From: CAZBDV01 sp964490765
GTDB taxonomy: Bacteria > Cloacimonadota > Cloacimonadia > Cloacimonadales > JAJBBL01
NCBI GenBank assembly: GCA_964490765.1
Contig: CAZBDV010000022.1
Span: 1 to 34,511, forward strand
Length of the DNA: 34,511 nt
Reading direction: 5' to 3'
Shown: positions 25,517-33,336 of the stretch, one piece after another
How positions within the stretch are numbered: the stretch's first letter is position 1
Layout of the letters: each line of letters begins with the position of its first letter
Position numbers and translations under genes: made by a program
Notes under the pieces: generated by a model
Told to the model about the DNA's origin: nothing
Seen by the model: only the letters and a program-made list of their open reading frames with translations
Database searches by the model: none

Positions 25517-26095
25517 CTATCTTTTCTTTGCTATTTCCAGACCCTTATCGAGTGCTTTCAAGTTGGAATTTACTATATCTTCACCCTTTCTGCTGAAGAT
25601 GAATTTGATCCCTTCCTGAAATTTTTCGTAAGGTATATCTATAAACTCGGTAACAGCACCGAGCATTATCATATTCATTGCTCTGGGAACTCCCATCTCT
25701 TTGGCCATAGCATCTGCATCGATCAATATATGTCTCGGTTGCTTCTTTATCTCGGTCATCAACTCCTCTTTATCCGGATAGGTAGCTGTATTGATAAACG
25801 GGGTGGTATTGGTAATCAACCATCCTTCGGGAGAGAGGTAGGGAAGATAGCGTAAAGATTCCATCGGTTCGACCGAAACTATGAGGTCAGCAGTCCCGAG
25901 TGGAATGAGGTCGGAGAATATCTTCTTATCGGAGATACGGAGATGTGACTGCACATCACCACCTCTCTGGCTCATACCGTGTACTTCAGCCTGCTTAAGG
26001 TTAAGATTCGATTCCAGAGCTGCATAGCCAATAATCGTGGCAATTGTCAGAATACCCTGACCACCAACACCAGCGAGAATAATATCGGATTTCAT
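25517..26095 (-). CDS. iorB: Indolepyruvate ferredoxin oxidoreductase, beta subunit
   Basis: Gamma/beta-type 2-oxoacid:acceptor oxidoreductase subunit that pairs with IorA to oxidise aryl pyruvates (from Trp, Phe, Tyr) to acyl-CoA and CO2 with reduced ferredoxin. The 192-residue length is typical. It starts with ILAGVGGQGILTIA and has EVHGMSQRGGDVQSHLR, both family hallmarks, then ADLIVSVEPMESLRYL. A strong GGAGG precedes the ATG at 26095, and the gap to iorA is nine bases. It implies anaerobic amino-acid catabolism. Confidence 0.95.
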   Translation of the reverse strand: MKSDIILAGVGGQGILTIATIIGYAALESNLNLKQAEVHGMSQRGGDVQSHLRISDKKIFSDLIPLGTADLIVSVEPMESLRYLPYLSPEGWLITNTTPFINTATYPDKEELMTEIKKQPRHILIDADAMAKEMGVPRAMNMIMLGAVTEFIDIPYEKFQEGIKFIFSRKGEDIVNSNLKALDKGLEIAKKR

Positions 26096-26104
26096 CTTAA
26101 CCTC

Positions 26105-27697
26105 CTATTTCTTTCGCATCTTTTTGGATAGTGTTTGAATACATTCCCGGCGCGGGATAATAACAGAAACACCGTCATAGGCTATCTCTTCTTTGATTAT
26201 CTTAACGAGCTCTTGATGATTTCTTGTGAGAGGAACTGCTACTCTGATATGCTCTTCCTCTACTCCGATACCCTTACAGATCTCTTCCAGCTTACCTGCA
26301 CCCGGAGAGTCCTGCCCTCCTGTCATTGCGGTTGTATTATTATCGAGTATCATCACAACGATACTCGATCTGGAGTTGACCGCATCAAGCAGGCCGGTAA
26401 TTCCGGAATGGGTGAATGTCGAGTCGCCGATAACGGCAATTGAGGGGAAGAGCCCTGCATCGGCAGCACCGATCGCCATAGTAAGCGAAGCACCCATATC
26501 GACACAGCTGTTAATCACTTTGAAAGGTGGTAGTGCTCCGAGAGTATAACAGCCGATATCAGAGAAGACATGGCCACTTCCATATTCGTCGATAACCTCT
26601 TTCAGTGCTTTGTAACTATCCGTATGCGGACAGCCGACACAGAGGATCGGTGGCCTGGGCACAAGATTTTCCGGGATTGGTTTCCCGGTAAGGTCTTCCA
26701 TACCGAGGGCAATCCTTACCAGATTGGGGTTCAATTCACCATCTCTGGGAAGTGCACCATCCAGCCTGCCTCTGACTTTCAGAGGTCTATCCATATAGCC
26801 GCGTAACATCTCTTCTACAATTGGAGCACCCTCTTCCAGAACAAGTATCGTCTCGCACTCTTCGGCCATTCTCATAACGAGTGAACGGGGAATGGGATAC
26901 TGTCCGATCTTCAGCACCGGATATGGTGCTTTCCCTTCGGGGAAGTTCTCCATCAGATAGTTATAGGCAAGGCCGCAGGCGATGACACCCATCTTCTTGT
27001 CCGGCCCGTCAGTGTAGTTATTGAATGCTGAATCTTCCGACTCTTTGAGGAAATCGTTCTGCATCGCGAGCAGGTTCTTGAACTTACGCCTGGCAATGGC
27101 GGGGAGCAGAACGAACTGGTGAATATCCTCCGGCAGTTTCAGCTCATTTTCTTCTTTGACAGGTTTTCTTTCGATTCCGGAGCGGGAATGAGCGAGCCTG
27201 GTAGTTAGCCTGACCATTACCGGAACCTTATACTTCTCTGAAAGTTCAAAAGCGTAGAAGGCCATATCATAAGCCTCCTGCTGGCTGCCCGGTTCCATAA
27301 CCGGCAGCATGGCAAACTTCCCGTAAAATCTTGAATCCTGTTCATTCTGGGAAGAATGCATTGAAGGGTCATCAGCAACGGCAACGATAATTCCACCGTT
27401 AGCACCTGTCAGTGCCGAATTCACATAAGGGTCGGCAGCGACATTGAGCCCGACATGCTTCATACAGGCCATGGTCCTCTTCCCTGCATAGGACATCCCG
27501 AGACTGGCCTCGAGTGCTGTCTTTTCATTGGCAGACCATTCGCTGTGTACCTTTCTTTCTTTAGCTTCCGGGTTACGTTGTATATATTCGGTAATCTCGG
27601 TTGATGGTGTTCCCGGATAAGCATAAACGCCTGAAAGTCCGGCATCAAGAGCTCCCTGAGCGAGAGCTTCATCGCCTAATAACAGAAGTTTCTGCAT
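26105..27697 (-). CDS. iorA: Indolepyruvate ferredoxin oxidoreductase, alpha subunit (short form, no Fe-S domain)
   Basis: The 530-residue catalytic subunit has an N-terminal pyrimidine-binding domain (YPGTPSTEITEYI; SANEKTALEASLG), a central domain, CVGCPHTDSYKAL near residue 350, and a thiamine-diphosphate motif (IGDSTFTHSG near 420 to ILDNNTTAMTGG near 452). Classical IorA is about 600 residues and ends in a 2x[4Fe-4S] ferredoxin domain. Here the protein stops at IPRRECIQTLSKKMRKK with no CxxCxxC clusters, so electrons must reach ferredoxin differently. Bacteroidota homologues are, from memory, also of this short form, so it is probably not a truncation. AAAGGAG six bases before the ATG supports the start. 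ThiN in the same window supplies its cofactor. Confidence 0.93.
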   Translation of the reverse strand: MQKLLLLGDEALAQGALDAGLSGVYAYPGTPSTEITEYIQRNPEAKERKVHSEWSANEKTALEASLGMSYAGKRTMACMKHVGLNVAADPYVNSALTGANGGIIVAVADDPSMHSSQNEQDSRFYGKFAMLPVMEPGSQQEAYDMAFYAFELSEKYKVPVMVRLTTRLAHSRSGIERKPVKEENELKLPEDIHQFVLLPAIARRKFKNLLAMQNDFLKESEDSAFNNYTDGPDKKMGVIACGLAYNYLMENFPEGKAPYPVLKIGQYPIPRSLVMRMAEECETILVLEEGAPIVEEMLRGYMDRPLKVRGRLDGALPRDGELNPNLVRIALGMEDLTGKPIPENLVPRPPILCVGCPHTDSYKALKEVIDEYGSGHVFSDIGCYTLGALPPFKVINSCVDMGASLTMAIGAADAGLFPSIAVIGDSTFTHSGITGLLDAVNSRSSIVVMILDNNTTAMTGGQDSPGAGKLEEICKGIGVEEEHIRVAVPLTRNHQELVKIIKEEIAYDGVSVIIPRRECIQTLSKKMRKK

Positions 27698-27736
27698 ACA
27701 TTACTCCTTTATCTTTTTGTTTTAATTTATCATCGG

Positions 27737-27765
27737 CAAACTATTCTGTCGGCCTTAACCTGCAA
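27737..27765 (-). promoter_or_regulatory. Putative promoter of iorAB
   Basis: On the minus strand, TTG (27765-27763), a 19-base spacer, then TAGTTTG (27743-27737), about 40 bases before the iorA start. The layout nearly matches the Bacteroidota promoter (TTTG, about 19 bases, TAnnTTTG) and parallels TTG-N20-TAGCTTG upstream of the M23 gene, with shared TAGYTTGCC. It implies that iorAB is transcribed separately from cdd. Confidence 0.45.
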
Positions 27766-27829
27766 GTTTTTTTTGCCCTTTTCCCCTCTGTTGCGGGTTT
27801 CGAATATCTCCGGCAGAATGGATTGACAC

Positions 27830-28225
27830 TTATCTCTTACCCTTCAGTTGAAAACTGTCCGGTAAGAGCTCTTTGAGCAGGGCGGTTTTCGTCTCTTTCC
27901 CGTTAGCGTAGATTACCCTCATTCCGGGTGAGAACTCACTCAATACCTGCCGGCAGGCCCCGCAGGGTGGAAAGAGTATATCGGCATCCACGTATATCGC
28001 TATGGCTTCGAATTCCTGTTCCCCGTGAATAACAGCCCGGGCCAGGGCATTTCTTTCGGCACAGACGGTGAGTGAGTAGGCGGCATTCTCAATGTTACAA
28101 CCGGAATATATGTTCCCTTTAACGCTTTTGAGAGCAGCACCTACCCGGTATCCGGAATAGGGGGCATAAGCCTTCCGGCTGGCACTCCTTGCTGCCTCTA
28201 TCAGTTTCTGGTCGTCATTCTTCAT
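27830..28225 (-). CDS. cdd: Cytidine deaminase
   Basis: Deaminates cytidine and deoxycytidine in pyrimidine salvage. At 131 residues it is the normal length of the tetrameric form. The zinc and catalytic motifs are complete: Cys55-Ala-Glu57 (TVCAERNAL) and Pro-Cys88-x-x-Cys91 (FPPCGACRQVL); YAPYSGYRVGAAL and CNIENAAYSLT also match. A strong GGAGG lies before the ATG. It follows rlmH by ten bases and is followed by a 132-base gap with the iorA promoter candidate. Confidence 0.96.
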   Translation of the reverse strand: MKNDDQKLIEAARSASRKAYAPYSGYRVGAALKSVKGNIYSGCNIENAAYSLTVCAERNALARAVIHGEQEFEAIAIYVDADILFPPCGACRQVLSEFSPGMRVIYANGKETKTALLKELLPDSFQLKGKR

Positions 28226-28235
28226 TGCTACCTCC

Positions 28236-28721
28236 TCAGTAGTGGTATTTTTTCCCTCTATTGATCGTAAAAGCCCGGTAGATCTGCTCCAGGATTATCA
28301 CTCTCGCCATCTGATGTGTAAAGGTCATCTTCGAGAGGCTGAGCTGCATATCTGCCCGTTTCTTCACTTCAGCGGCCAGGCCATAAACCCCGCCGATGAT
28401 CAGTATCAGATCCCTCTGCTGTAACCTATCTTCCAGGAAAACAGCCAGCTCTTCCGAGCTGAGCATCTTGCCACCCGCATCGAGTACGATGATGAAAGGT
28501 GGCCTGTTATGAGATTTCTGTTTCTCGTCGAGATACTTACATATCCTCTCCCCCTCCTGCCGGATTACGAGTTCCTGGCTGTTTGTTCCCGAAAGTGGCC
28601 TGTCGGGAAGATATACCGGTTCGATATCGGTAAAGGGGCTTATCCTCTTCAGGTATTCTTCAGTTGCAGCTCTGATATGGCTCTCTTTATTCCTGCCAAG
28701 ACAGAGTAGTGTTATCTTCAT
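28236..28721 (-). CDS. rlmH: 23S rRNA (pseudouridine-1915 N3) methyltransferase
   Basis: SPOUT-class methyltransferase acting on the modified base of helix 69 in 70S ribosomes. The 161-residue length is typical. The knot motifs IIVLDAGGKMLSSEELA and IIGGVYGLAAEV, the LSLSKMTFTHQMARVIILEQIYRA segment in the last third, and the ending GKKYHY are characteristic. It sits eight bases after ptb and ten before cdd. The ribosome site is weak, so coupling to ptb is likely. Confidence 0.96.
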   Translation of the reverse strand: MKITLLCLGRNKESHIRAATEEYLKRISPFTDIEPVYLPDRPLSGTNSQELVIRQEGERICKYLDEKQKSHNRPPFIIVLDAGGKMLSSEELAVFLEDRLQQRDLILIIGGVYGLAAEVKKRADMQLSLSKMTFTHQMARVIILEQIYRAFTINRGKKYHY

Positions 28722-28729
28722 CGGCTGGA

Positions 28730-29629
28730 TCAGGTTGCAGCGAGGATACCGAGTGCCATTGAGAGCATCTTCGTTTCAGCATTATCGGCCCTGGAAGCTA
28801 TCAGTATCGGAACCTTTGCACCCATAACGACATGTGCTACCCGGTAATGGCAGTAGTAGGTCAGTGTCTTACCGAAAACATTACCCGCCTCTATATTGGG
28901 AAAGATAAGGATATCTGCCTTTCCAGCAACTTCTGACTCTATACCTTTAGTTCTTGCCGCCTCTTCACTGACGGCATTATCGAAGGCGAGCGGCCCGTCA
29001 ACATAGCAGCCTGATATCTGGCCTCTGTCGTTCATCTTGGCCAGGAGTGAGGCATCTATGGTGCAGGGCATTTTAGGGTTTACACTCTCTACGGCAGCGA
29101 GTACAGCCACTCTCGGCTTCTCGTTCTCCAGGGCATGTGCTACCTTGACAGCATTATTGATAATCGCTATCATCTCCTTGATCTCGGGATAGAGATTGAT
29201 CCCGCCGTCACTCATCAACATCAGCTTATCCGGATGTTCATAGGCGAGTACATCACTCATAACCGAACCGGTCCGCAGCCCATTCTCTTTATCGAGTACC
29301 CCTTTCAGTAATTGAGCCGTGCTGGCCTTCCCTTTCAATATGAGATGGCCTTTCCCTTTCTTAATCAGATTCACCGCCTCACGGCAGGCAAGGTCGAGAT
29401 CCTGGCCGGTATCGACAATCTCGAAGGCATCGGCATAATCGGGATGCTCCTTTTTCAGAAACTCCACGATATACCCCTTATCCCCCGTCAGTATCGAATC
29501 GGCCAGATTCTCCTTCCTGGCCATGACAGCAGCTTCCAGGGCAGAAGCAGATTGAGCGGCCGCAATAACGACTCTCTTGTTATCCCCCTCTTTTACTCTG
29601 GCTAATAACTGATTAAAATCTCTTATCAT
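28730..29629 (-). CDS. ptb: Phosphate butyryltransferase family enzyme
   Basis: Converts an acyl-CoA (butyryl, branched or acetyl) to acyl phosphate, from which a kinase makes ATP. The 299-residue length matches Ptb rather than the longer or two-domain Pta. Family segments include HLILKGKASTAQLLKGVL, RTGSVMSDVL, VSEEAARTKGI preceded by DGPLAFDNA, and PNIEAGNVFGKTL. No butyrate or acetate kinase gene is visible nearby. Co-directional iorAB suggests use of acyl-CoA from amino-acid breakdown, although the chain-length preference cannot be read from sequence. A GGAGG site precedes the ATG. Confidence 0.9.
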   Translation of the reverse strand: MIRDFNQLLARVKEGDNKRVVIAAAQSASALEAAVMARKENLADSILTGDKGYIVEFLKKEHPDYADAFEIVDTGQDLDLACREAVNLIKKGKGHLILKGKASTAQLLKGVLDKENGLRTGSVMSDVLAYEHPDKLMLMSDGGINLYPEIKEMIAIINNAVKVAHALENEKPRVAVLAAVESVNPKMPCTIDASLLAKMNDRGQISGCYVDGPLAFDNAVSEEAARTKGIESEVAGKADILIFPNIEAGNVFGKTLTYYCHYRVAHVVMGAKVPILIASRADNAETKMLSMALGILAAT

Positions 29630-29659
29630 TGAATTCCTCCCTCTTTCTATTTTTTTCTG

Positions 29660-30526
29660 TTAATGACTGTTAACAAGTAGATGTTCCAGCTCTACGTTCG
29701 TTTCGCTCTGAATATCCTTCAATATCTTATGCAGCGCCTCTTTATGGATCTGCCTGATCCGTTCCCGCGACAGGTTCAGCATGGCAGCGATTTCGGCGAA
29801 GTTCTTCTGCTCCTCACCACCGAGCCCGAAATAGTGCCTGATTACCATTGCCGACCGCTCATCGAGCCCCTCTATCGATTCGTTTATCTTCTTCACTGTC
29901 CGATCACGATAGTATCTCTTCTGCGGATCCATTACACTCGTATCGCTGATCAGGTCGGAGAGTTGCACTTCATCGTTCCGGCTGGTATAGTTGATGTCAT
30001 CTATAGAGAGGGTATCGACATTCTTCTCCTGTAGTTTTTTAATACTCTTCTTCTTGATATTGGTCTCTTTCTCCAGTTCCTCCAGGGTAGGCTCCTCACC
30101 TGTCCTGTTCCTGTGTCTGTGATGGGCGCTCCGCAACTTGGAGATGGCATTGGACTTCCCTAAAGGAACGCGGATAACGTGCGTCTTCTCTGCCAGGGCG
30201 AACATAATCCGCTGCTTGATCCACCATACGGCATAAGAGATTAGCTTGATATCCCTGTCAGGATCGAATTTTTCTATCGCCTTGATCAATCCCATATTTC
30301 CTTCACTGATCAGTTCGGCATAGGAGAGTCCCCGATTCTGATAGCGGGCGGCGATAGAGACAACGAACTTGAGGTTCGATTCGATAAGTTTCTGGATAGC
30401 CTTCTGGTCGCCTTTCTTCGCTCTTATAGCGAGTTTACGCTCCTCTTCCCGACTCAAAGTCGGTGTATCGGATATCTCTTTCAGATATTTCTGCAACCCG
30501 GCATCTTCATAAATATTCTCTGACAT
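29660..30526 (-). CDS. Primary-type sigma-70 factor, compact Bacteroidota style
   Basis: RNA polymerase sigma factor of 288 residues with region 1.2 (about 7-37), region 2 (48-118, including NLKFVVSIAARYQNRGLS and ISYAVWWIKQRI), region 3 (about 125-200) and region 4 with the helix-turn-helix FAEIAAMLNLSRERIRQIHKEAL (243-265). It lacks region 1.1 and the long non-conserved region of E. coli RpoD; this compact build is like the Bacteroidota primary sigma factor of about 287 residues. It could be the housekeeping sigma (RpoD/SigA) or a group 2 paralogue; only a genome-wide count would tell. The 130-base upstream gap holds two ACCGGT palindromes (30578-30583 and 30609-30614). Confidence 0.9.
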   Translation of the reverse strand: MSENIYEDAGLQKYLKEISDTPTLSREEERKLAIRAKKGDQKAIQKLIESNLKFVVSIAARYQNRGLSYAELISEGNMGLIKAIEKFDPDRDIKLISYAVWWIKQRIMFALAEKTHVIRVPLGKSNAISKLRSAHHRHRNRTGEEPTLEELEKETNIKKKSIKKLQEKNVDTLSIDDINYTSRNDEVQLSDLISDTSVMDPQKRYYRDRTVKKINESIEGLDERSAMVIRHYFGLGGEEQKNFAEIAAMLNLSRERIRQIHKEALHKILKDIQSETNVELEHLLVNSH

Positions 30527-30655
30527 TACCTAACCTCAAAACCGTAAATCAAACCCCTTTAAAATTAAACAGACGACACCGGTTATAGCCTTGCTCAGAA
30601 CTTCTCATACCGGTATTATCACACACATATATTCTCATATCTGGAAAATATCTCC

Positions 30656-31819
30656 TCAAAAATCGGGTAAGACCTCTCTCGGATTGATAGCGGTTCCCTT
30701 TACCCTGTATTCAAAATGTAGATGCGGGCCGGATGCATTACCCGACTGCCCGACAGTAGCTATCGGCTGCCCCTTTCTGACCTCTTCTCCCAGCCTGACG
30801 AGACACCTCTCGAGATGGGCATATACGGTTGCTACATAATCTTTGTGTTCCAGAACGATGATGTTTCCATAACCACGTTGTGTCCCCGCAAATGCGACTT
30901 TACCCGAAAGTACGGCATGGATTGGCTCTCCCAGTGGTGCTGCAATGTCTATGCCGTTATGACGTATCCCGTTCCGTATCCCGAATTCCGACACTACTCT
31001 TCCATTCACCGGAACATGGAGGTCATTTCGCCGCATCACATGTCTCGGTGGATCGGGCCTTTCAGCCGGTGGCCTGGGAACGGGGCCTGCACCCGGAGCT
31101 ATTGCCAGTCGCTGCCCAACGTGTATCTCGTCAGTGGTGAGATTGTTCATCTTCTTCAACTCATCGACTGTCATTCCGTAACGGAGTGAGATTCTGTAGA
31201 GATTCTCACCCGCCTGGACGGTATGATACTCACCCGCAGGTGTTCTGGCCTGTCCAGTCTCCGGTACCGGCCTGCCTGCCACTTCTCCGACCTCTTCATC
31301 CAGATCGTGGATATCCTGCTCCTCCGGATCTACCGGCCCTTCTGCCACTACCGTCTCTTCTGCTATCTCGCTCCCTTCTACCATCCCCGGTACGAGCCAG
31401 ATCTTCTGTCCGGCCTGGATATCGAAGGTCTCCAGTTGATTGTATTCCAGTATATCCAGAATCTGCAGGTCATACATCTTGGAGATCCGATAAACCGTTT
31501 CGCCGCGCTGCACGGTATGAAAACCCTCTTCCGGTATAGGCCTGATAGTAACGTATTCATTCTTGGCCTGGACGCTCGGGGTGAGATAGATCTTCTGCCC
31601 AACGAATATCCTGTCGGAATCGAGATTGTTGTAGAGCCGTAAATCCTCTACAGGTATGGAATGACGTCGGCTGATACTGTAAAGTGTCTCTCCACGCTGT
31701 ACTATATGATAGCTGTCGGATTGTGTTATGTATATGGGATTGCTTCTGAAAGGATGCAGGGCCGTACCCAGCAGAAGAAGAAGCATTATCGGGAGGAACA
31801 CTCTTTTAGTATTCGACAT
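30656..31819 (-). CDS. LysM-M23 peptidoglycan endopeptidase (NlpD-like)
   Basis: Secreted cell-wall protein of 387 residues with an N-terminal signal/membrane segment (about 4-22), three LysM peptidoglycan-binding domains (about 37-80, 100-143, 198-241; each has H-x-V-Q-x-G-E and a V/A-GQ end), an acidic linker between LysM2 and LysM3, and a C-terminal M23 domain (275-387). The zinc ligands are intact (His287 and Asp291 in HNGIDIA, His368 in HLHFE), so unlike E. coli NlpD it should be catalytically active. I prefer the ATG at 31819 (GAGGA six bases upstream) to one at 31831, which forms part of that ribosome site. Its start overlaps the end of the acylphosphatase gene. Confidence 0.93.
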   Translation of the reverse strand: MSNTKRVFLPIMLLLLLGTALHPFRSNPIYITQSDSYHIVQRGETLYSISRRHSIPVEDLRLYNNLDSDRIFVGQKIYLTPSVQAKNEYVTIRPIPEEGFHTVQRGETVYRISKMYDLQILDILEYNQLETFDIQAGQKIWLVPGMVEGSEIAEETVVAEGPVDPEEQDIHDLDEEVGEVAGRPVPETGQARTPAGEYHTVQAGENLYRISLRYGMTVDELKKMNNLTTDEIHVGQRLAIAPGAGPVPRPPAERPDPPRHVMRRNDLHVPVNGRVVSEFGIRNGIRHNGIDIAAPLGEPIHAVLSGKVAFAGTQRGYGNIIVLEHKDYVATVYAHLERCLVRLGEEVRKGQPIATVGQSGNASGPHLHFEYRVKGTAINPREVLPDF

Positions 31820-32081
31820 GAAAATCCTCATAATCTTTCGTTGTAGCCAGCTCTTCTATCTGAAGGTCACGCACGAGGGAGAATGTCGGCCCTTTTCGCA
31901 GCTTCTCGATAAATCCAGCGAGGTTGTCCTCTTCACCGAGGGCTATAACCTGAACCGAGCCGTCGGGCATATTCCTCACAGAGCCCCTGATATCGAACTC
32001 TCGTGCACTTCTCACTGCGAAGTGCCTGTAACCTATACCCTGCACTCTGCCGGTAATCCTGATATTAAGCTGCTTCATCAT
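31806..32081 (-). CDS. acyP: Acylphosphatase
   Basis: Small enzyme hydrolysing the carboxyl-phosphate bond of acyl phosphates. The 91-residue length is normal. The signature GRVQGIGYRHFA carries the substrate-binding Arg19, and VRNMPDGSVQV supplies the catalytic Asn37. A second ATG directly follows the first; the choice changes one residue. It overlaps the LysM-M23 start. Ptb in the same strand series makes acyl phosphates, so a metabolic link is conceivable but is inference. Confidence 0.95.
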   Translation of the reverse strand: MMKQLNIRITGRVQGIGYRHFAVRSAREFDIRGSVRNMPDGSVQVIALGEEDNLAGFIEKLRKGPTFSLVRDLQIEELATTKDYEDFHVEY

Positions 32082-32194
32082 CTCAATCGAACCTCACAAA
32101 CAGTTCCCTTCATTTAACTTAACTTCACGCAATTTTCAAATCCCTGTCAACTAATTATTTAACCTCTCGGCCTTATCTCTGTTTCTCTGTTTCC

Positions 32195-33301
32195 TCAATA
32201 ATCACTCTCCAGCAGAGCGATAAAAGTCTTCAGTCCGGTATCTATTGCCTTCTCGTCGGGTAGGAAATAGGGTGAATGGAGATCTATACCCGGTGTATTA
32301 CCGCCGACCCAGAATAACAACCCTTCATAACGGGTGGTAAAGAAGCCGAAATCCTCACCGCCGAGTGATGGTTCACACCGCTCGAGCCTGATACCCGGAA
32401 CGATTGTTTTCTGTAGTTTTTCGAAGAGGTTTTCGGAATTAACGACCGGATCGCAGGTATTGAGGAACTTGACCTCTGGTTCTGCTCCGTAAAGTGCTGC
32501 TGCTATATTGGCCACCTCCACTGTCTGCTCCTTTATCTTATTCATATTCTCTCTGCTGAGTGCTCTCAGAGTCCCCTCTACAGAGCAGTTCTCCGCAATT
32601 ATGTTCCTGGCATTTCCGCCACCTATCTTACCGATATGACAGAGGCTGCTCTCTATCGGGGAGAGTAGCTTGCCAATACTCTGATAGAGCAGGCTGCTAA
32701 AAGAGCAGGCAGCAGCGAGTGCATCCCTCCCCTCCTGGGGATGGGCAGCGTGTGCACTCTTACCTCTGAATATTACGTCGAATTCCTGTGGTATTCCCAT
32801 CAATACTCCCTCTCTGGAAGCGATCGTATTCGAGGGGTAAGCCGGATCGACGTGCAGGGCATACGCTTCTCTGATGTTAAACCGGTCGAGTATACCGGTA
32901 GATAATACTCTCTCGGCACCACCAAGCCCCTCTTCCGCCGGTTGAAAGAGAAAGAGTATATTGCGCTTCAGACCTTTCGATATAACATACTCGATAAGCC
33001 CGATCAGGGTTGTAACGTGAATATCGTGTCCGCAGGCATGCATGAAGCCCGGATGTTCGGATCTGAAGTCACACTCTGTCTTCTCCTCCAGGGGAAGGCC
33101 ATCCATATCGGCCCGGAAGAGGAGATAATCACCCTCACCCTGCGTATATTCTGCCAGCAGGCCGGTAAAGGGGAAGGTATGGATCTTCAACCCCTCCATC
33201 TCCCTCAACTTCGCCAGGATGTATTCCGTTGTCTTTCTCTCCCGGAAGGCGAGTTCCGGTATTCTATGTAAATCCTTTCGTATCTCATACAAATGTTCCA
33301 T
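32195..33301 (-). CDS. M20D amidohydrolase, possibly N-acetyl-diaminopimelate deacetylase
   Basis: Metallopeptidase-fold amidohydrolase of 368 residues that removes an acyl group from an amino acid. Metal and catalytic residues are visible: Cys90 and His92 (MHACGHDIH), Glu123/Glu124 (QPAEEG), His150 (ALHVDP) and His342 (DLHSPYF). The dimerisation lid lies in the middle (GKSAHAAHPQEGRDAL). The family includes N-acetyl-diaminopimelate deacetylase, hippurate hydrolase and aminoacylases. The adjacent asd gene, 35 bases upstream, favours the diaminopimelate role, but sequence alone does not settle it. AGGAG precedes the ATG at 33301. Confidence 0.88.
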   Translation of the reverse strand: MEHLYEIRKDLHRIPELAFRERKTTEYILAKLREMEGLKIHTFPFTGLLAEYTQGEGDYLLFRADMDGLPLEEKTECDFRSEHPGFMHACGHDIHVTTLIGLIEYVISKGLKRNILFLFQPAEEGLGGAERVLSTGILDRFNIREAYALHVDPAYPSNTIASREGVLMGIPQEFDVIFRGKSAHAAHPQEGRDALAAACSFSSLLYQSIGKLLSPIESSLCHIGKIGGGNARNIIAENCSVEGTLRALSRENMNKIKEQTVEVANIAAALYGAEPEVKFLNTCDPVVNSENLFEKLQKTIVPGIRLERCEPSLGGEDFGFFTTRYEGLLFWVGGNTPGIDLHSPYFLPDEKAIDTGLKTFIALLESDY

Positions 33302-33336
33302 TCATCATCTCCTGATTGCTCAATTGTTTTTCAATC

